From Ancistrus triradiatus (taxonomy: Eukaryota; Chordata; Actinopteri; Siluriformes; Loricariidae), in NCBI GenBank assembly GCA_025084515.1, contig JAJAGP010001683.1, positions 93,501 through 157,500 of the forward strand: DNA of 64,000 nucleotides, read 5' to 3'. This document shows, piece after piece, positions 1-12,315 of this stretch; within the stretch, counting starts at the first letter, position 1, and each line of letters opens with the position of its first letter. Below the pieces are notes generated by a model that had not been told where the DNA came from, made no database searches, and was given only the letters and a program-made list of their open reading frames with translations. Position numbers and translations under genes: made by a program.

Positions 1-164
1 CCTGCTATGTTCATAACAACACTGGCAAGATGCTGACCGATTCCTTACATGGACACACTGGTGTCTGTCTTCCTCAAAGCACACACTGTGTCTCTGAAAA
101 GGAACAGTACTTTACTTTAGCCTGTATGTCATGAAGTTTTCAGAAATTGTCAGTAATTACTATA

Positions 165-275
165 TTTACAATGGCATGTAGTGGCTAAGTGGTAAGAGCC
201 AGCGGCTAGATATGGCATTCCCTGAAGGTCTGGGTTTAAATGCCGGCTGGGGCTTTCTACAAAGTCTGGTGCTGC
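165..275 (+). repeat. tRNA-derived SINE head (fragment)
   Basis: A short stretch reads like the start of a tRNA-derived SINE. An A-box-like TGGCTAAGTGG lies at 182-192 and a degenerate B-box-like GGTTTAAATGCC about 50 bp downstream, the spacing expected of an internal Pol III promoter. No 3' tail is recognisable. The rest of 1-1020 shows no gene; it holds only a purine-rich GAGA tract near 695-730. Confidence 0.45.
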
Positions 276-1022
276 GTTTATAGCGTACTTGTACCACTGT
301 TTATTACCCTTTAAACTGTTTTTGATGGAGAACCATGTCTGATTATAGTGTAGTAAGGTTTCAAGTATGTAATTTTTATTTTTACCTGCATATGAACACT
401 CTGCCAACAATCTTTGAACTCCTTCATTTTACAATGCACTAGTTCTGGTTTGAGACTAACATGAAAAATAGTCTCACTCTGCAAGTAATGGGTGTAAAAT
501 GCACTCTCCCTCTATTCTTTTCTTTGCAAACACCAGGACTCCACAGATGGCCCCTGTGTCGCCAATCAACAACAAAATCAATCAGAACAATGTGACATCA
601 CTCTCACACACAAACATGTCCACCCAATACTTTGCTGCAGTGAACCATCTGTGAGCCAGAGGTCTGATTTATGTATTCCGAGATAAACATGTCTCAGAGA
701 CAGAGAGAGATAGGGAAAAACAGAGAGAGAGTACCATCTCCACTGCACTGAGCAACAAATGGGCTGGGAGGAGGAGCTGGGTTCTCTATCTTCATTTAAA
801 TACAATTATCAGTCTACTGACCAACTCTCTCTCGCTTGCTCACTCTCTGGGAGAAGACATGGTGATGAATAACCAGCATTTTTCCATTATCCAGTCTTCT
901 AAAGCCATTTTGTGAAGAATAACAACAGAGCAAACTCCACAGCATATACTACAGAGCATAGAAACATTACAGGACATAGCCCCCTAACTAATTAACCCCT
1001 GAGTCCACGCAGAACACATGCT

Positions 1023-1828
1023 AAACACTAATATATACCCAACATGCACTCTATTAGATAGACCTCTTTGTTTATTTACTCATAGTCCATTTTATTAATT
1101 CTACTTACCATGTAGATACACTTTGTAGTCCATCTGTTTCTCTACATACGTTGTTTGTCCCTTTTACTTTGGTTCTCTAATGTCAGGACCAGCACTGATC
1201 AGGTACTATTCGGGTGGTTGACCATTCTCAGCATTGCAGTGACATTGACGTGGTGCTGGTATGAGTGGATCAGACACAGCAGTGCTGCTGGAGATTTGAA
1301 AGACCTCACTGCTAGACTGAAAATTTTCCACCACCCAAAAATGTAAAGCCACCAGCATCCTGTAGGCAATGTTCTGTAAGAACTGATGATGGGTTAGAGG
1401 ATGACTAACACAAACTGTGCAACAACAGATAAGCTACTGTCTCTGACTTTACACCTACAAGGTGAAGCAATATGATAAGTGTGGATAATAGAGTGCACAG
1501 TGAGTGAAAACAGTGTTTAAAAACTCCAGCAGCAGTGTCGTGTCTGATCCAAACATACCAGCAAAACACACACTAACACACCAAAACCGCATCAGTGTCA
1601 GTACAGTGCTGAGAATGATCCACCATACAAATAGTACTCAGTCTGTGGAGTCCTGACCATTAAAGAACAGAGTCAAGGGGACTAACAAATATGAAAGAGA
1701 AGGACTACAGTCTGTAATTGTAGAACTACAAAGTGCATCTATATGGTAAATGGAACTGATAAAATGAAATTGATAATGAGTGTAGAAACAAGGAGGTGTA
1801 CTTAATAAAGTGTCCGGTTAGTGTATTC
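1023..1828. mobile_element. Palindromic (long inverted repeat) non-autonomous DNA transposon, copy 1
   Basis: The two halves are inverted copies of each other. The left arm (1,080-1,290) contains the series CCATCTGTTTCTC, GTCAGGACC, ACCATTCTCAGCA and TGAGTGGATCAGACACAGC. The right arm (1,550-1,790) contains their reverse complements in mirrored order. The outer ends are related (AACACTAAT at the left, TTAGTGTATT at the right). A second copy lies at 20372-21168. There is no transposase frame. I recognise it as a dispersed fish repeat but cannot assign its superfamily. The open frame at 1155-1346 is part of the repeat, not a gene. Confidence 0.7.
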
Positions 1829-2469
1829 GATAGAGTACCATCTGACATAATTACAAGTTTCTCAAGGTTTCATTTCAAAAATGAGACATACACCCATTCC
1901 CTGAGAGTCAGTGAGTACTCAACTTATAGACAAGTTATTAGCTAAATACCATATATTCCACTCCAAATAGCTCTCAACATCTATATACCATCTTTACACC
2001 ATAATATATTGCCAAATATTTGTACAGTATAGATCCACCATGCTTGCTGTTACAACAGCCTTCACTTTTCTGAGAAGGCTTTCTGCTAGACTTTGGAACA
2101 TGATTGTAAGGTTGCGACACAATATGTTGGAGAATAAGCCCGGGCTCTCTACTGGAATTACAGTTAATCTCAGTGGTGTCTGACGAAGTTAAGGTTAGGG
2201 CTCTGTGCACAGGTTATCCATCAAAAAATTGGCAAATGATTTCTTTATGAACTTTGTTTTAGGAGGGTAGGGCAGAAGTATGATGAACTGAAACCTTATT
2301 TAGAGTGCCTCAGGTGTTTTGTACATCCCATTGTTCTGCCACTGTTTTGTCTATGGAGATTCCATGCCTGAGTACTTTCTATTATAAACCTGTTAGGGGT
2401 GAGCATGGCTGAAATAACAGAGATCAATAATTAGAAACAGTGTCCAGAAGCTTCTGATCATATAGTATA

Positions 2470-2554
<85 letters not shown>

Positions 2555-3703
2555 ACTATACATTAACTGTAACTGTAACTATACATTTAACTCATAAACC
2601 TTTTTCTATTCTCTTTACTAGTCTTCACAAATACAAGTTCACTACCTCTTACATTCACAAAGATCAGATGTGTAGGATACAAGCATACAGCATACTGTAC
2701 TACAACTTTACTTTGTGTATTTACATAAATGTACATATTTACGTAAATTATATATTTTTGTAACACAGCATTTATTAAAATCACTGATTTGACCCTGTAT
2801 CTTATATTTCACTGGTTGATATCCACTTTTATAATTTATTACAGGGCAGGTTATGAGATGCACATCTTGTTATTTTCTGAGTGTGTACTGTTTGCATTAA
2901 AACAAATGAATTTATTTAAACAATGCAACTTTTTTACATTTATCAAATATTAAGCATTGCCTATCCTTGCATCATTTCATGAATGTATCATGCGGATCAA
3001 CTGACGAATACTTGTTATATCAGAACCAGTGCGTTAAATAAATAAAGCTTGATGGAAATTATCAGTAAATATAATCTCAAATAACACACAAATCTACTTG
3101 ACAAGTTTGTTACAAAGATTGTATAAAAAATACTGTAAATAAATGGAGGAAAATTAAAATCATGTAATAACATGCATTAATCATACAGAATATAAACTTC
3201 TCAGGTGTAAACATGCTGTCATAGACAAGGGCTGTCAAATTAACATTAAACAAGTTTACTACTTAAATGCTTTTCAATTTTAATGAGCATGTTATTTTAG
3301 ATGACTACAGCGTGAACATATGGGCATATGTGCCAAAACCACAGCGTGTAAAATAAGATTTCAAAAAAATCACAAGAAAATAAATGATAATTTTAACATT
3401 AATGTCAGGATGAAATTAAACCTCGTATTAGTTTTATTTCTTCACCCAGTTTAATCTATTATCTCCAGAAAGCACATTTTCATACATGTGTAGTTATGAA
3501 CATGTGCTTTCTGTGGATAGATTTAAAATGCAGGCCAAACTGGAAAAATCTTTTTCCATACAGTATTCTATCCACATAATGCATAAGGATGCTTAGACCA
3601 TGTACAGCATAATTTCTCACTGCCTGAGATTCAACCACACAAAAAGACATGACAGAAGGTAATAGAGTAAAAATAAAAAGTAAAATTACTGCACTTCTAC
3701 ATT
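1829..3703. other. Intergenic, no gene seen
   Basis: AT-rich sequence with many stops in all frames. Apart from the dinucleotide repeat at 2472-2550, I see no splice-bounded coding segment and no repeat I recognise. Confidence 0.6.
2472..2550. repeat. (TA)n(CA)n compound microsatellite
   Basis: An uninterrupted run of about 32 TA units passes directly into about 7 CA units. Confidence 0.95.
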
Positions 3704-3890
3704 ACGTTTACATTTACAGAATTTAGCAGTCTTATCCAGAGCGACTTACAATTTATACAGTCTTACAATCCAAGTAATTGTGGGTTAAGGGTCTTGCTCA
3801 AGGACCCAACAGCTTGGCAGAGGTGGGATTTGAACCCTGGACCTTTTGGTCCATAGTCCAGTACCTTAACCGCTAGGCTACCACAGTCCA
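3704..3890 (-). mobile_element. tRNA-derived SINE with L2-type tail, copy 1
   Basis: Read on the minus strand, the head carries an A box TAGCCTAGCGG (3880-3870) and a B box GGTTCAAATCC (3836-3826). The 3' end is the segment familiar from many fish SINEs and L2/UnaL2-like LINEs (CTGGATAAG, then CTAAAT, then TGTAAA repeats). The copy at 15640-15835 is very similar, so the pair belongs to one family. Confidence 0.8.
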
Positions 3891-4297
3891 CTTCTAAATA
3901 AAACTGCTCTTGGAAGTACATTCTAATTGTGATTTAAATAGATGTAGAAGACTAAATGTACCACTTTTGTTTACTTTACATTTGAGCCATGTCACAATGG
4001 CTTGGGAAAGTCTTCAGCTACTAGATGCAATAACAAGGTTTTTTCCTTGCATTCGGAATGAGCAGAACATTTAACTGCTTTACATCTTCCACTCTCCCAC
4101 ACTGCACTTCAGTGTGTGCCACTATGCTCCTGTGTACTGAATATTCAGTGGGAACTGGCTGTGGCATACTAAATATTGATTTGTTCATATTTGATGTAAT
4201 GGGTATGCAGTCCACCGCTAGGTCCGGCAGCTCCAACCTCAAAACACATAGCTTCCTATGTTACCTGCAATTTATACATAATCAGTGAGGTATGTGG

Positions 4298-7290
4298 CAA
4301 ACCAGCCGCTAGATTGTGCAGACAGGGTATTTCTAGTGCCAGTCCCAAGCCCGGATAAATGGTTGCGTCAGGAAGGGCATCCGGTGAAAAACATTTGCCA
4401 AATAAAGTATGCGAGTTCATAATAATTTCACCATACCGGATCGGTCGCAGCCCAGGTTAACAACGACCGCCACTGGTACTGGTCGCAAACGGGTACCAGC
4501 GGAAATTGGACTACTGTTTGCCGAAGGGTGGCAAACCCTAAATGTAGGGACGATACAGGGAAATGTAGAGAGCTGGCTGATATGATGCAAAGGAGAAAGG
4601 TCGATGTTTTGTGTGTGCAGGAGACAAAGTGGAAGGGTAGCAAGGCTCGATGCATTGGTGCAGGGTTTAAACTGTTCTACCATGGTGTGGATAGGAAGAG
4701 AAATAGAGTTGGTGTGGTCCTGAAGGAGGACTATGTAAAGAATGTCGTTGAGGTGAAAAGGGTGTCAGATATAATAATATGTTTAAAGCTGGAAATTCAG
4801 GGCGTAATGGTGAATGTTGTTAGTGGCTATGCACCACAAGTTGGCTGTGAATTAGAGGAGAAAGAGAGATTCTGGGGGGAGTTAGATGAAGTGGTTGAGA
4901 GCATTCCCAGGGAGGAGAGACTGGTGATTGGTGCAGATTTCAATGGTCATGTTGGTAAAAAAGGAGATGAGAAAGTGATGGGCAGGTTTGGTGTTAAGGA
5001 TAGGAACCTAGAACGACAGATGGTGGTGGTTAACACATATTTCCAAAAGAAGGAGGAGCATAGGGTGACTTATAAGAGTGGAGGGAGGAGCACACAGGTA
5101 GACTACATCCTATGTATAAGAGGTTGCTTAAAACAGATTGGTGATTGTAAGGTAGTGGCAGGGGAGAGTGTAGCTAGGCAGCATCGGATGGTGGTGTGCA
5201 GGATGGATCTGGTGGTTAGGAAGAGGAAGAGGACAAAGGCAGAGCAGAGGACCAAATGGTGGAAGTTGAGAAAGGAAGAATGTTGTAAGGAGTTCAGAGA
5301 GGAGCTGAAAGGCTTTGGGTGATAGGAAAGAGCTCCCAGATGACTGGGTAGTAGCAGCAACAGTAATTAGACAGACAGGTAGAAAGGTACTGGATGTGTC
5401 TTCTGGACAGGCAAAGGATGAAAAGGAAACCTGGTGGTGGAACAAGGAAGTGCAGGAGGTTATTCAGAGAAAGAGGACAGCAAAGATGAAATGGGACAGG
5501 GACAGGACTAAAGAGAGTAGCAGGAGTACAAGGACATGCGGCACAGGGCAAAGAGGGAAATAGCAAAGGCCAAGCAGAAGGCCTACGATGAGTTATATGA
5601 AAGGTTAGACAGTAGGGAAGGAGAGAAGGAGTTGTATCTGCTGGCGAGACAGAGAGATAGAGCTGGAAAGGATGTGCAGCAGGTCAGGGTGATCAAGGAT
5701 AGAAATGGAAATGTACTGACAGGTAAGGAGAGGGTGAGGGAAAGATGGAAGGAGTATTTTGAAGAGTTAATGAATGTAGAAAATGAAAGGGAAAGAAGGT
5801 TGGATTGCGTAAAATTGTGGAACAGGATGTAGCAATATTAGCAAGGACGAAGTTAGGAAAGCTTGAAAGGATGAAAGAACGGAAAGGCAGTGGGACTGAT
5901 GACATACCTGTTGAGGTATGGAAAGTCTCGGCGAGCTGGAGTGGTGTTTTTGACTAGAATTATTCATGGAATTCGGTGATGAGAGTAAGCCGATGACTGG
6001 AGGAAAAAGTTTACTGTACCGATTTTAGCAGAAGGTTTGATGTACAGATTTGTTGCCTCTTACATGCGGGGCATAAAGTTGATGAGCCCCACAATGAGAT
6101 TTGGGAAGAGAGTTGTGGAAGCTAGGCTCGACGGGGTGACAGTGTGTGAACAACGTATGGTTTCATGCAAGGAAGAGCACCACGGGAAGCGTTTTTGCTT
6201 TGAGACTGCTGCTGGAGAAGTATAGAGAGGGTCATAAAGATCTACACTGCGTCTGTTGTGGATTTGAGAAAGCTTTGACAGAGTGCAAAGGAGGAACTGT
6301 GGTTGGTGTATGAGGAGTCTCGAGTGACTGAAAGTACGTAGATTAGTTCAGACATGGTATGAGAACAGTGTGAATGTGCTGTAGAGTGACAGATCCTTCA
6401 AGGTAGAGGTGGGACTGCAATCAAGATCGGCCCCGAGTCCCTTCGTATTTTGCTCTGTTGAATGGACAGACTAACAGATGAGTCAGACAGGATATCGCCG
6501 TGGACTATGATGATTGCAGACGACACTGTGCTCTGTAGTGAACAGCAACAGGTAGAAGAGACTTGGAGAGTGGAGGTATAACTGGAAAAGGAAGGAATGA
6601 AGTCACCTGTAGTAAGACAGAACCATTAGTAGTACACGTGTCTAAAAGGGGAGGGCAGGTGAACAGTCCAGGCTAACAGGGTCATTGGTCACAAAGGTCC
6701 CAGAGTTCAGTACTTGGGATCAACTGTCCCCAATGAAATGTGGAGTGTGAAAGGAGGTAAAGAAGAGAGTACGTCCGGATGGGTGGGGTGTAGAGAGTTT
6801 GTCCATGAGTGCCTGTGGTGACAAAAGGGGTCCGCAGCAAAGTGAAAGGAAGATTATAAGAGAGTGTGAGACCAGCCTTGTTTTATGGCTTAGAGACAGT
6901 GGCACTGACAAAGAGACAGGAACATAGCTGGAGGTGCAGAACGTAAGATTTTGTAGGTTCTTTTTTAGGAGTGTCCTAGGTTACAGGATTATAAATGAGA
7001 TCATCAGAGGGGACAGCACAGGTTGTGAAAATTGGGAGACAAATTTGAGAGGAAGACTGAGGATGTTTTGGACATGTTCAAGGAGGGATAGTGGATGATT
7101 GGTGGGAGGATGTTGAATGGAGCTGCCAGGCAGAGACGAGAGGAATAACCAAAGGAGGAGTTATATGGTTGTGGTAAATGAAGATATGCAGGGAGTTGGG
7201 GTGAGAGTAGAGGATGTGGAGGACAGGGTGAGGTGGAAACGTTTAACTCGCTGTGGTGACCCCTCATAAAGGGAGAAGCCGAAAGAAGAA
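4298..7290 (+). mobile_element. RTE-type LINE, full length but decayed (copy A)
   Basis: The element is bounded by a 13-bp target-site duplication, GTGAGGTATGTGG, at 4285-4297 and 7291-7303. It starts with the same 5' sequence (AAACCAGC then TAG) as the copy at 29890. It ends in the RTE 3' motif AGCCGAAAGAAGAA, with a short trinucleotide tail. The length of 2,993 bp fits a complete RTE element. Many substitutions and small deletions, especially beyond 5,830, show that it is old. Confidence 0.88.
4528..7260 (+). pseudogene. RTE endonuclease/reverse transcriptase remnant (copy A)
   Basis: This is the single RTE polyprotein (apurinic-type endonuclease then reverse transcriptase), now broken. 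The endonuclease part at 4528-5322 keeps VQETKWKG (catalytic Glu), GADFNGHVG and GGRSTQVDYIL. Compared with copy B it lacks about ten residues after GQMVV and a few after FNGHVG. Frame then shifts to 5315-5563 and 5536-5832. The linker segment (LARQRDRAGKDVQQVRVIKD, RWKEYFEELMN) is well kept. After 5,830 the reverse transcriptase is riddled with indels, and the catalytic FADD box near 6,510 reads IADD. One frameshift near 5,520 comes from loss of a G. The corresponding frameshift in copy B near 31,203 comes from loss of an A, so the two copies died independently. Confidence 0.85.
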
Positions 7291-7867
7291 GTGAGGTATG
7301 TGGGATCTAAATGTGGTAATTAAATGTGTTGAGTGTCGTGTATAGAGTGGTAAACCCTCCTGGTTTGTGTACAGTTCGCACAAAGTCAACAAAATAAGCA
7401 TCCCTGCTAATTACAAAGATTTAATTACTTTTGAAATGGGTAGCGAATTAGTTAAATATAAATGCTAATGACTACAATTATTCAGTCCTTATACAGAAAT
7501 CTACTCAAATTACAAATTGCTAAATAGTATATCCACCTGTTGTCGGTGTTACTACTTTCTTGTACCATTTAGAATAACATCAATTTGCATTTTGGACTGC
7601 AGCCCGCATGGCAGTTGCTCCTACAAAGTGCAGACTAGTGACAAACTCATTTACAATGCAGTATCCATAGAAACAGGTGAAATAATCATTCCAAGTAAGC
7701 GTTACATGAAATGAACCTATCAATCTGTGTTCCATGTCTTCAAACAAACTGGCATTTTGAAGTGTTTTATATTTTTGACAATGTTAACATAATACAGCAA
7801 ACATCAGAAATGTTCAAAAACATGGATTGTCAGGTTGTACATTAATCTTCTCTTCTTCAGTACCAGC

Positions 7868-8090
7868 ACTCCAAATGTTGATGCTGTTCTTCTTCAGGTT
7901 GCTCCCATTAGGGGTCGCCACAGTGGATCATCCTGATCTGCATATTAGATATGACACTGCTTTTGCGTTGATGCTCTTTCTGATGCAACTTCCCCATTTA
8001 TGCAAGCTTGGGATCGGCGCTATGAGTGCCCTGACACGTGCACCCCCAGCAGCTGAATCTCCCTACTGAGCCACCAGAGCTGCTAATATC
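7868..8090 (-). mobile_element. Short non-autonomous RTE-derived (SINE-like) element
   Basis: On the minus strand the first part has a tRNA-like start (GGTGGCTCAGTAGG). It is followed by TAGCGCCGATCCCAAGC, then ATAAATGG, then GTTGCATCAGAAAGAGCATC. This matches the 5' leader of the RTE copies at 4,330-4,390 and 29,920-29,975. The last part (CCACTGTGGCGACCCCTAAT, then GAAGAAGAAC) matches the RTE 3' end at 7,250-7,290. The roughly 2.8 kb of coding sequence between them is absent. A plausible reading is a parasite of the RTE that keeps the ends needed for its machinery. Confidence 0.65.
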
Positions 8091-11000
8091 ACCACTGTAA
8101 ATAGACTAAGTAAAATACATTTAATTGTCTACATGTACCATTAGTGTTTTGTTGTAATAAGCTTATATGCAGTTTTGTGTGTGAGAGGGAGAGAGAAAAT
8201 GAGAGAGTATGAGAGAATATTTTCAGAAATTAATTCTTATCTTTAATTGTGTGCTCTGACAGAGACATATTTGGAGTAATTAAATACCAACTGCTGAATA
8301 CTAATCACATTCATTAACACACATAGTTTCCCTGCATTAATTAACAGCATGACAAAACAGTTAGCTTGACTACTAGATATTAAAATTCTGTGGTGTATTA
8401 ATAGTAAAAAAAAAACAGAAATAAACTCACAGACAAACTCATCTTATCAGGTTCACCTATCACATATTTGATAAGATGAACAAGGTTATCCACCCAACTC
8501 ATCCTTCAGTGGATAGAGACCAACACAGACCAAAAAGCCACATTTTAAACTTCTAAAGTCATGTCATAGTGTGTCACTTAGAGGTCATTTTTCTTCCAGA
8601 AAATTATATTTACATTTCCTCAAGAAAGACTATAGTACATATTTATTATACAACACTGCATAGTAATGTCACAGAAAATGCCCACAAATCTTGGTGTATG
8701 CACATTATAACTTAAGCAATGTCAAACTGACATTGTGTTATGTAAAATATGTAAATACATAACAGTCACAGAGACTGACAGATTTCAGCTCTGCTGCAAT
8801 GCTAACACACAAACATTAAAGGGAAAAGAATGTCTTAACAGAAAAATAAAGGAAGGTATTGGAAACACAGAGAAAGGAACAGATCATATTAGCATAACTC
8901 TTAAAATGTCTTGGAAGTTTATTTCACACAAAACTCACCCTACATGTCCTTCAGCATAATATAAAAGAATCCTCTGAGGCATTCACAGCAATCAGACCTC
9001 AATAATGTAGGTTAAACTGCACGTCACATTAACTAGACAGCTTACTTTATAACTCACTTCACCAGTCACTAGTTGTTATTTACGTTTATAAGACAGACCC
9101 AACTGTAACATAGCCAGTTAATCTTAACAGTAAAAATAACAACATAAAGTAAAATATTAGCTCCAGAGTGTTTGTTTCAGATTGTCTGATAATAATCTCC
9201 GTCATAAAATTTAAAAATTATGTTTTGTAATACCATTTTGCAAACTATATTAACCTAATACCATGTCATAGTGGCTGCTGATGGTGTGTTTCAGAAACAT
9301 CAGCTACTAGTGCTGATGTAATATGCTTCTAATACTGCCATCTTTCCATGGAGAGTTTTTTGGATCAGGCCATTGTGAAATTGCTACCGACATAACACTT
9401 CCTTATTCCAGACTACAGGCCAGAGGTGTATAATATCAGCTTGAAAAACTAAAAGTCCTCTCAGGATTTCCTACCATCCAGTTGATGTTACCGATTAGTT
9501 GATCGAAGCGGCAAATTGAGGTATTAGGACTACAATTAGTTTCTGAACTTGAACGACATAGCTGAAACCAAGTATTTGCAACAAAATTATTGTATTTATG
9601 TATGTAAATGATTGTAAAACCAACATTTTTCTAAGTTATGAATAAACTTGGGATTTGGCATTTTGGTGGACTAAATGAGTCACATTTGGTTACACCTCCA
9701 ATGCTGTCAAACACCATTGTCTTGAAACATTGTCTGTCTGTAGGTTTTGGCCTGCAAACTGGTGTGCAGTTCAGCTAGAGATTGAAAGGGCCTATTTGGG
9801 CGTTTCAAATAATCTCGTAAGATTTCGATGGGACAAAGTGAAGCATCTTCCATTAAAAGGTCTCCCTTTTCTTCCACCAACAGCACCATTTTGCCACTTT
9901 TTGTTCTATTCTTCTGCTTACCCATATTGCACAACACAAATTATATTTGTTCTGTACACAACTCCAGGGTCTGGCCAACCACGGCTAACAATACAAATGT
10001 CTTTTTTTCTTTCCCTTATTTTTCATTTTGACTTCAAAATATTTGTATATATACATTTCTGTAAACAACAATACTTCAGCATCTACCAAATATACCAAAT
10101 GTAATGTGCCTAATTAAATGTAACTAATCTTGCATATGTGTCTATATACATCAGGTGTTCACAACTGTAATGACATTTCTCCACACAATACAGCCACCAC
10201 TAAAGCTAATGAGGACCAAGTCACTCACTGATGATAAAGTGACATGTAGTTTGCTTGCACCAGGATTATATAGAAACTGCAGAATAGAATAATAAACAGC
10301 ACAATAATGTAAGAATACTGACCTTATAAAATCCAGAAAAAATAACTTTTCATTAAAATGCTCTTTTGACACAGGGGATCTTACTCTTGAGATTCTCTCC
10401 AGTCTTTCAAAGATGGCTTAGACTAAAAAAATTCACCAACTAAAAGTTTAACTCCCAAGTTTTGTTTGAGCATTATAAAGTAAATATCTTAAAAGAAGCA
10501 TGATTCTGAGCTTAGCTAGTCTGGAGGAGAGGGTTGTGGGAGGATCTGAAAGCTAAGCCATTTTATTTCCTTTTCTTCCACCTGGTCCAAGGATGCTGGC
10601 GAAAGGTACATTAATTTAACAGTCATGTGAACCCCTCAGTGGTTCTTAATGATAAAAACAGAAAGAGGAGACATCCAAAGCCACCCACAGGCACCAAGAA
10701 GACACTAAAGACGACGTACGTGAGCATTTCTCAAATTAATTCAGCATTTGAAGTTCAGATTTAGACCCAAGCTGCCAGTTTAGAGCTCAAACACACAGAA
10801 TCTAGGTTTTGTTGTTCCATTTGTTCTGAAGAGTACTGAGAGAATACTGGCATACATTTATCCAAAAAGGAGGAAAACATTTCACTTTCAAAGTAAAAAC
10901 TGTTTGGATAAGTCCAAATGGGGAAAAAAACAAACATGAATGGTTGGTAAATTATGAATTCTTTATTTTCAGAGAAAGCCGTTTCCTGAGACAAATGTAA

Positions 11001-11427
11001 GGTAAAAGGAGGAAGATAATACAAGCTACATCAGGTAGGTCAATTATCCAGATTTTCGCACAACTAGAAACATACAGTCATGAGCGTTAGAGTTAATTTA
11101 ATATAAAATAATTAATACAGTGCAGAAAAAAAACACATTAAACCCAAATATAAATGTGATTATGTTGAGCAGTTATAGAAGCCAGAAAAATATTACTGAT
11201 TTAGTACATTCATTAGAAAACTGAATAACACATTTCACAGTTGAGGCAGATCCAAATATGCTGAGAAAACGTCAATGATTTCTGCAATAATTGTGTTTGT
11301 AGAACCAAAGGCATTTTTTAATTATTTCCACTGAAATAATCATCTGTGTTTTAATTTTGCCCTCAATATTGCTATACGAGTTGGGTGAATGTTTTAAGCT
11401 TATTTGATTAACATGTGTTTGCACATA
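8091..11427. other. Intergenic, no gene recognised
   Basis: AT-rich sequence. The only open frame that looks at all protein-like is on the minus strand at 9707-9937. It has 76 codons, starts MGKQKN-like after MLCN, and is basic and then leucine-rich. It faintly recalls the start of a LINE ORF1, but I cannot identify it. No splice-flanked exon or RNA gene was seen. Confidence 0.5.
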
Positions 11428-11630
11428 CAGTGGTGTTCAAGTTTATGAACCCTTTAGAATTTTCTATATTTCTGCATAAATATGACCTAAAACATCATCA
11501 GACTTTCACACAAGTCCTAAAAGTAGATAAAGAGAACCCAGTTAGACAAATGAGACTAAAATATTATACTTGGCCATTTGTTTATTAAAGAAAATGGCAA
11601 AAGCATGTGAACCTTTGCTTTCAGCTCTCT
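11428..11630. mobile_element. Tc1-like transposon, family A, single-end fragment
   Basis: It begins at a TA followed by CAGTGGTGTTCAAG and continues through CCCTTTAGAATTTTCTATAT and AAACATCATCAGACTTTCAC. This is the inverted-repeat end shared by the family A copies at 15496, 46875, 51069 and 55958. Homology is lost about 200 bp in, near the transition to transposase sequence, so only one end survives. Confidence 0.85.
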
Positions 11631-12315
11631 GTATCGTTGCACCCCTGATAAATATACACGTGTGTTTGTATTATATTATATATACACACACACGATATGA
11701 TAATATTTTCGATACAAAATGACGAAATAAATGTGATTTTAATTTCCTTTCTAATGTAGAGATCAAGGAGGAAAATACAACTTCCTGCTCTGCAAGCTTG
11801 GAACATGGCCTGCTTTGCTGGGGTTTAAAAAATAATAATAATTTCACCAAAGACCTCTGCCATTGCTGATTTCTGTTTTGGAGGGCATGGTCCAGGCACC
11901 TAAGGGTCCACACTCTCTTCTGAAGGATTTGTCTCCATATTCTCTCTAGCTTTGCAGTATAATAATGAAAACTTATTTATTATATTTGAGTTTCTAGTTA
12001 ATCACTAACAAAAATAACATCAAGCTTACCTGATGCTGTGCAATGCTTAAAATCTCTCGTGGGCATCTGGATGGAGGACAGAAGCTTTTAAACAATCTGC
12101 CGCTAGATGTCGCATCTGTAACACCTGTAATGCCTGAACGGCCTATGACTGCAGGTTGACGAAAAAAAACACCCGGCTCAGTCAAGTTTTTCTTTTTTTT
12201 TTTTTTTAAGAAATCTTAATGTATTCGATTCACAGGTCATATCGCATCGAAACCCTCGTAGCGAAAAAAAATTGAATATTTCTATGTCTATCGAGACAAC
12301 GCTTATACGCACATA
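11631..12315. other. Intergenic, no gene seen
   Basis: No coding segment recognised. It contains a short TATACACACA tract near 11,680 and an oligo-T run near 12,190. Confidence 0.5.

Noticed and set aside
9707..9937. 76-codon minus-strand frame with a basic start, possibly a small gene or LINE ORF1
   Set aside because: No motif I can name, no splice or promoter context, and no neighbouring LINE sequence; left as unassigned.
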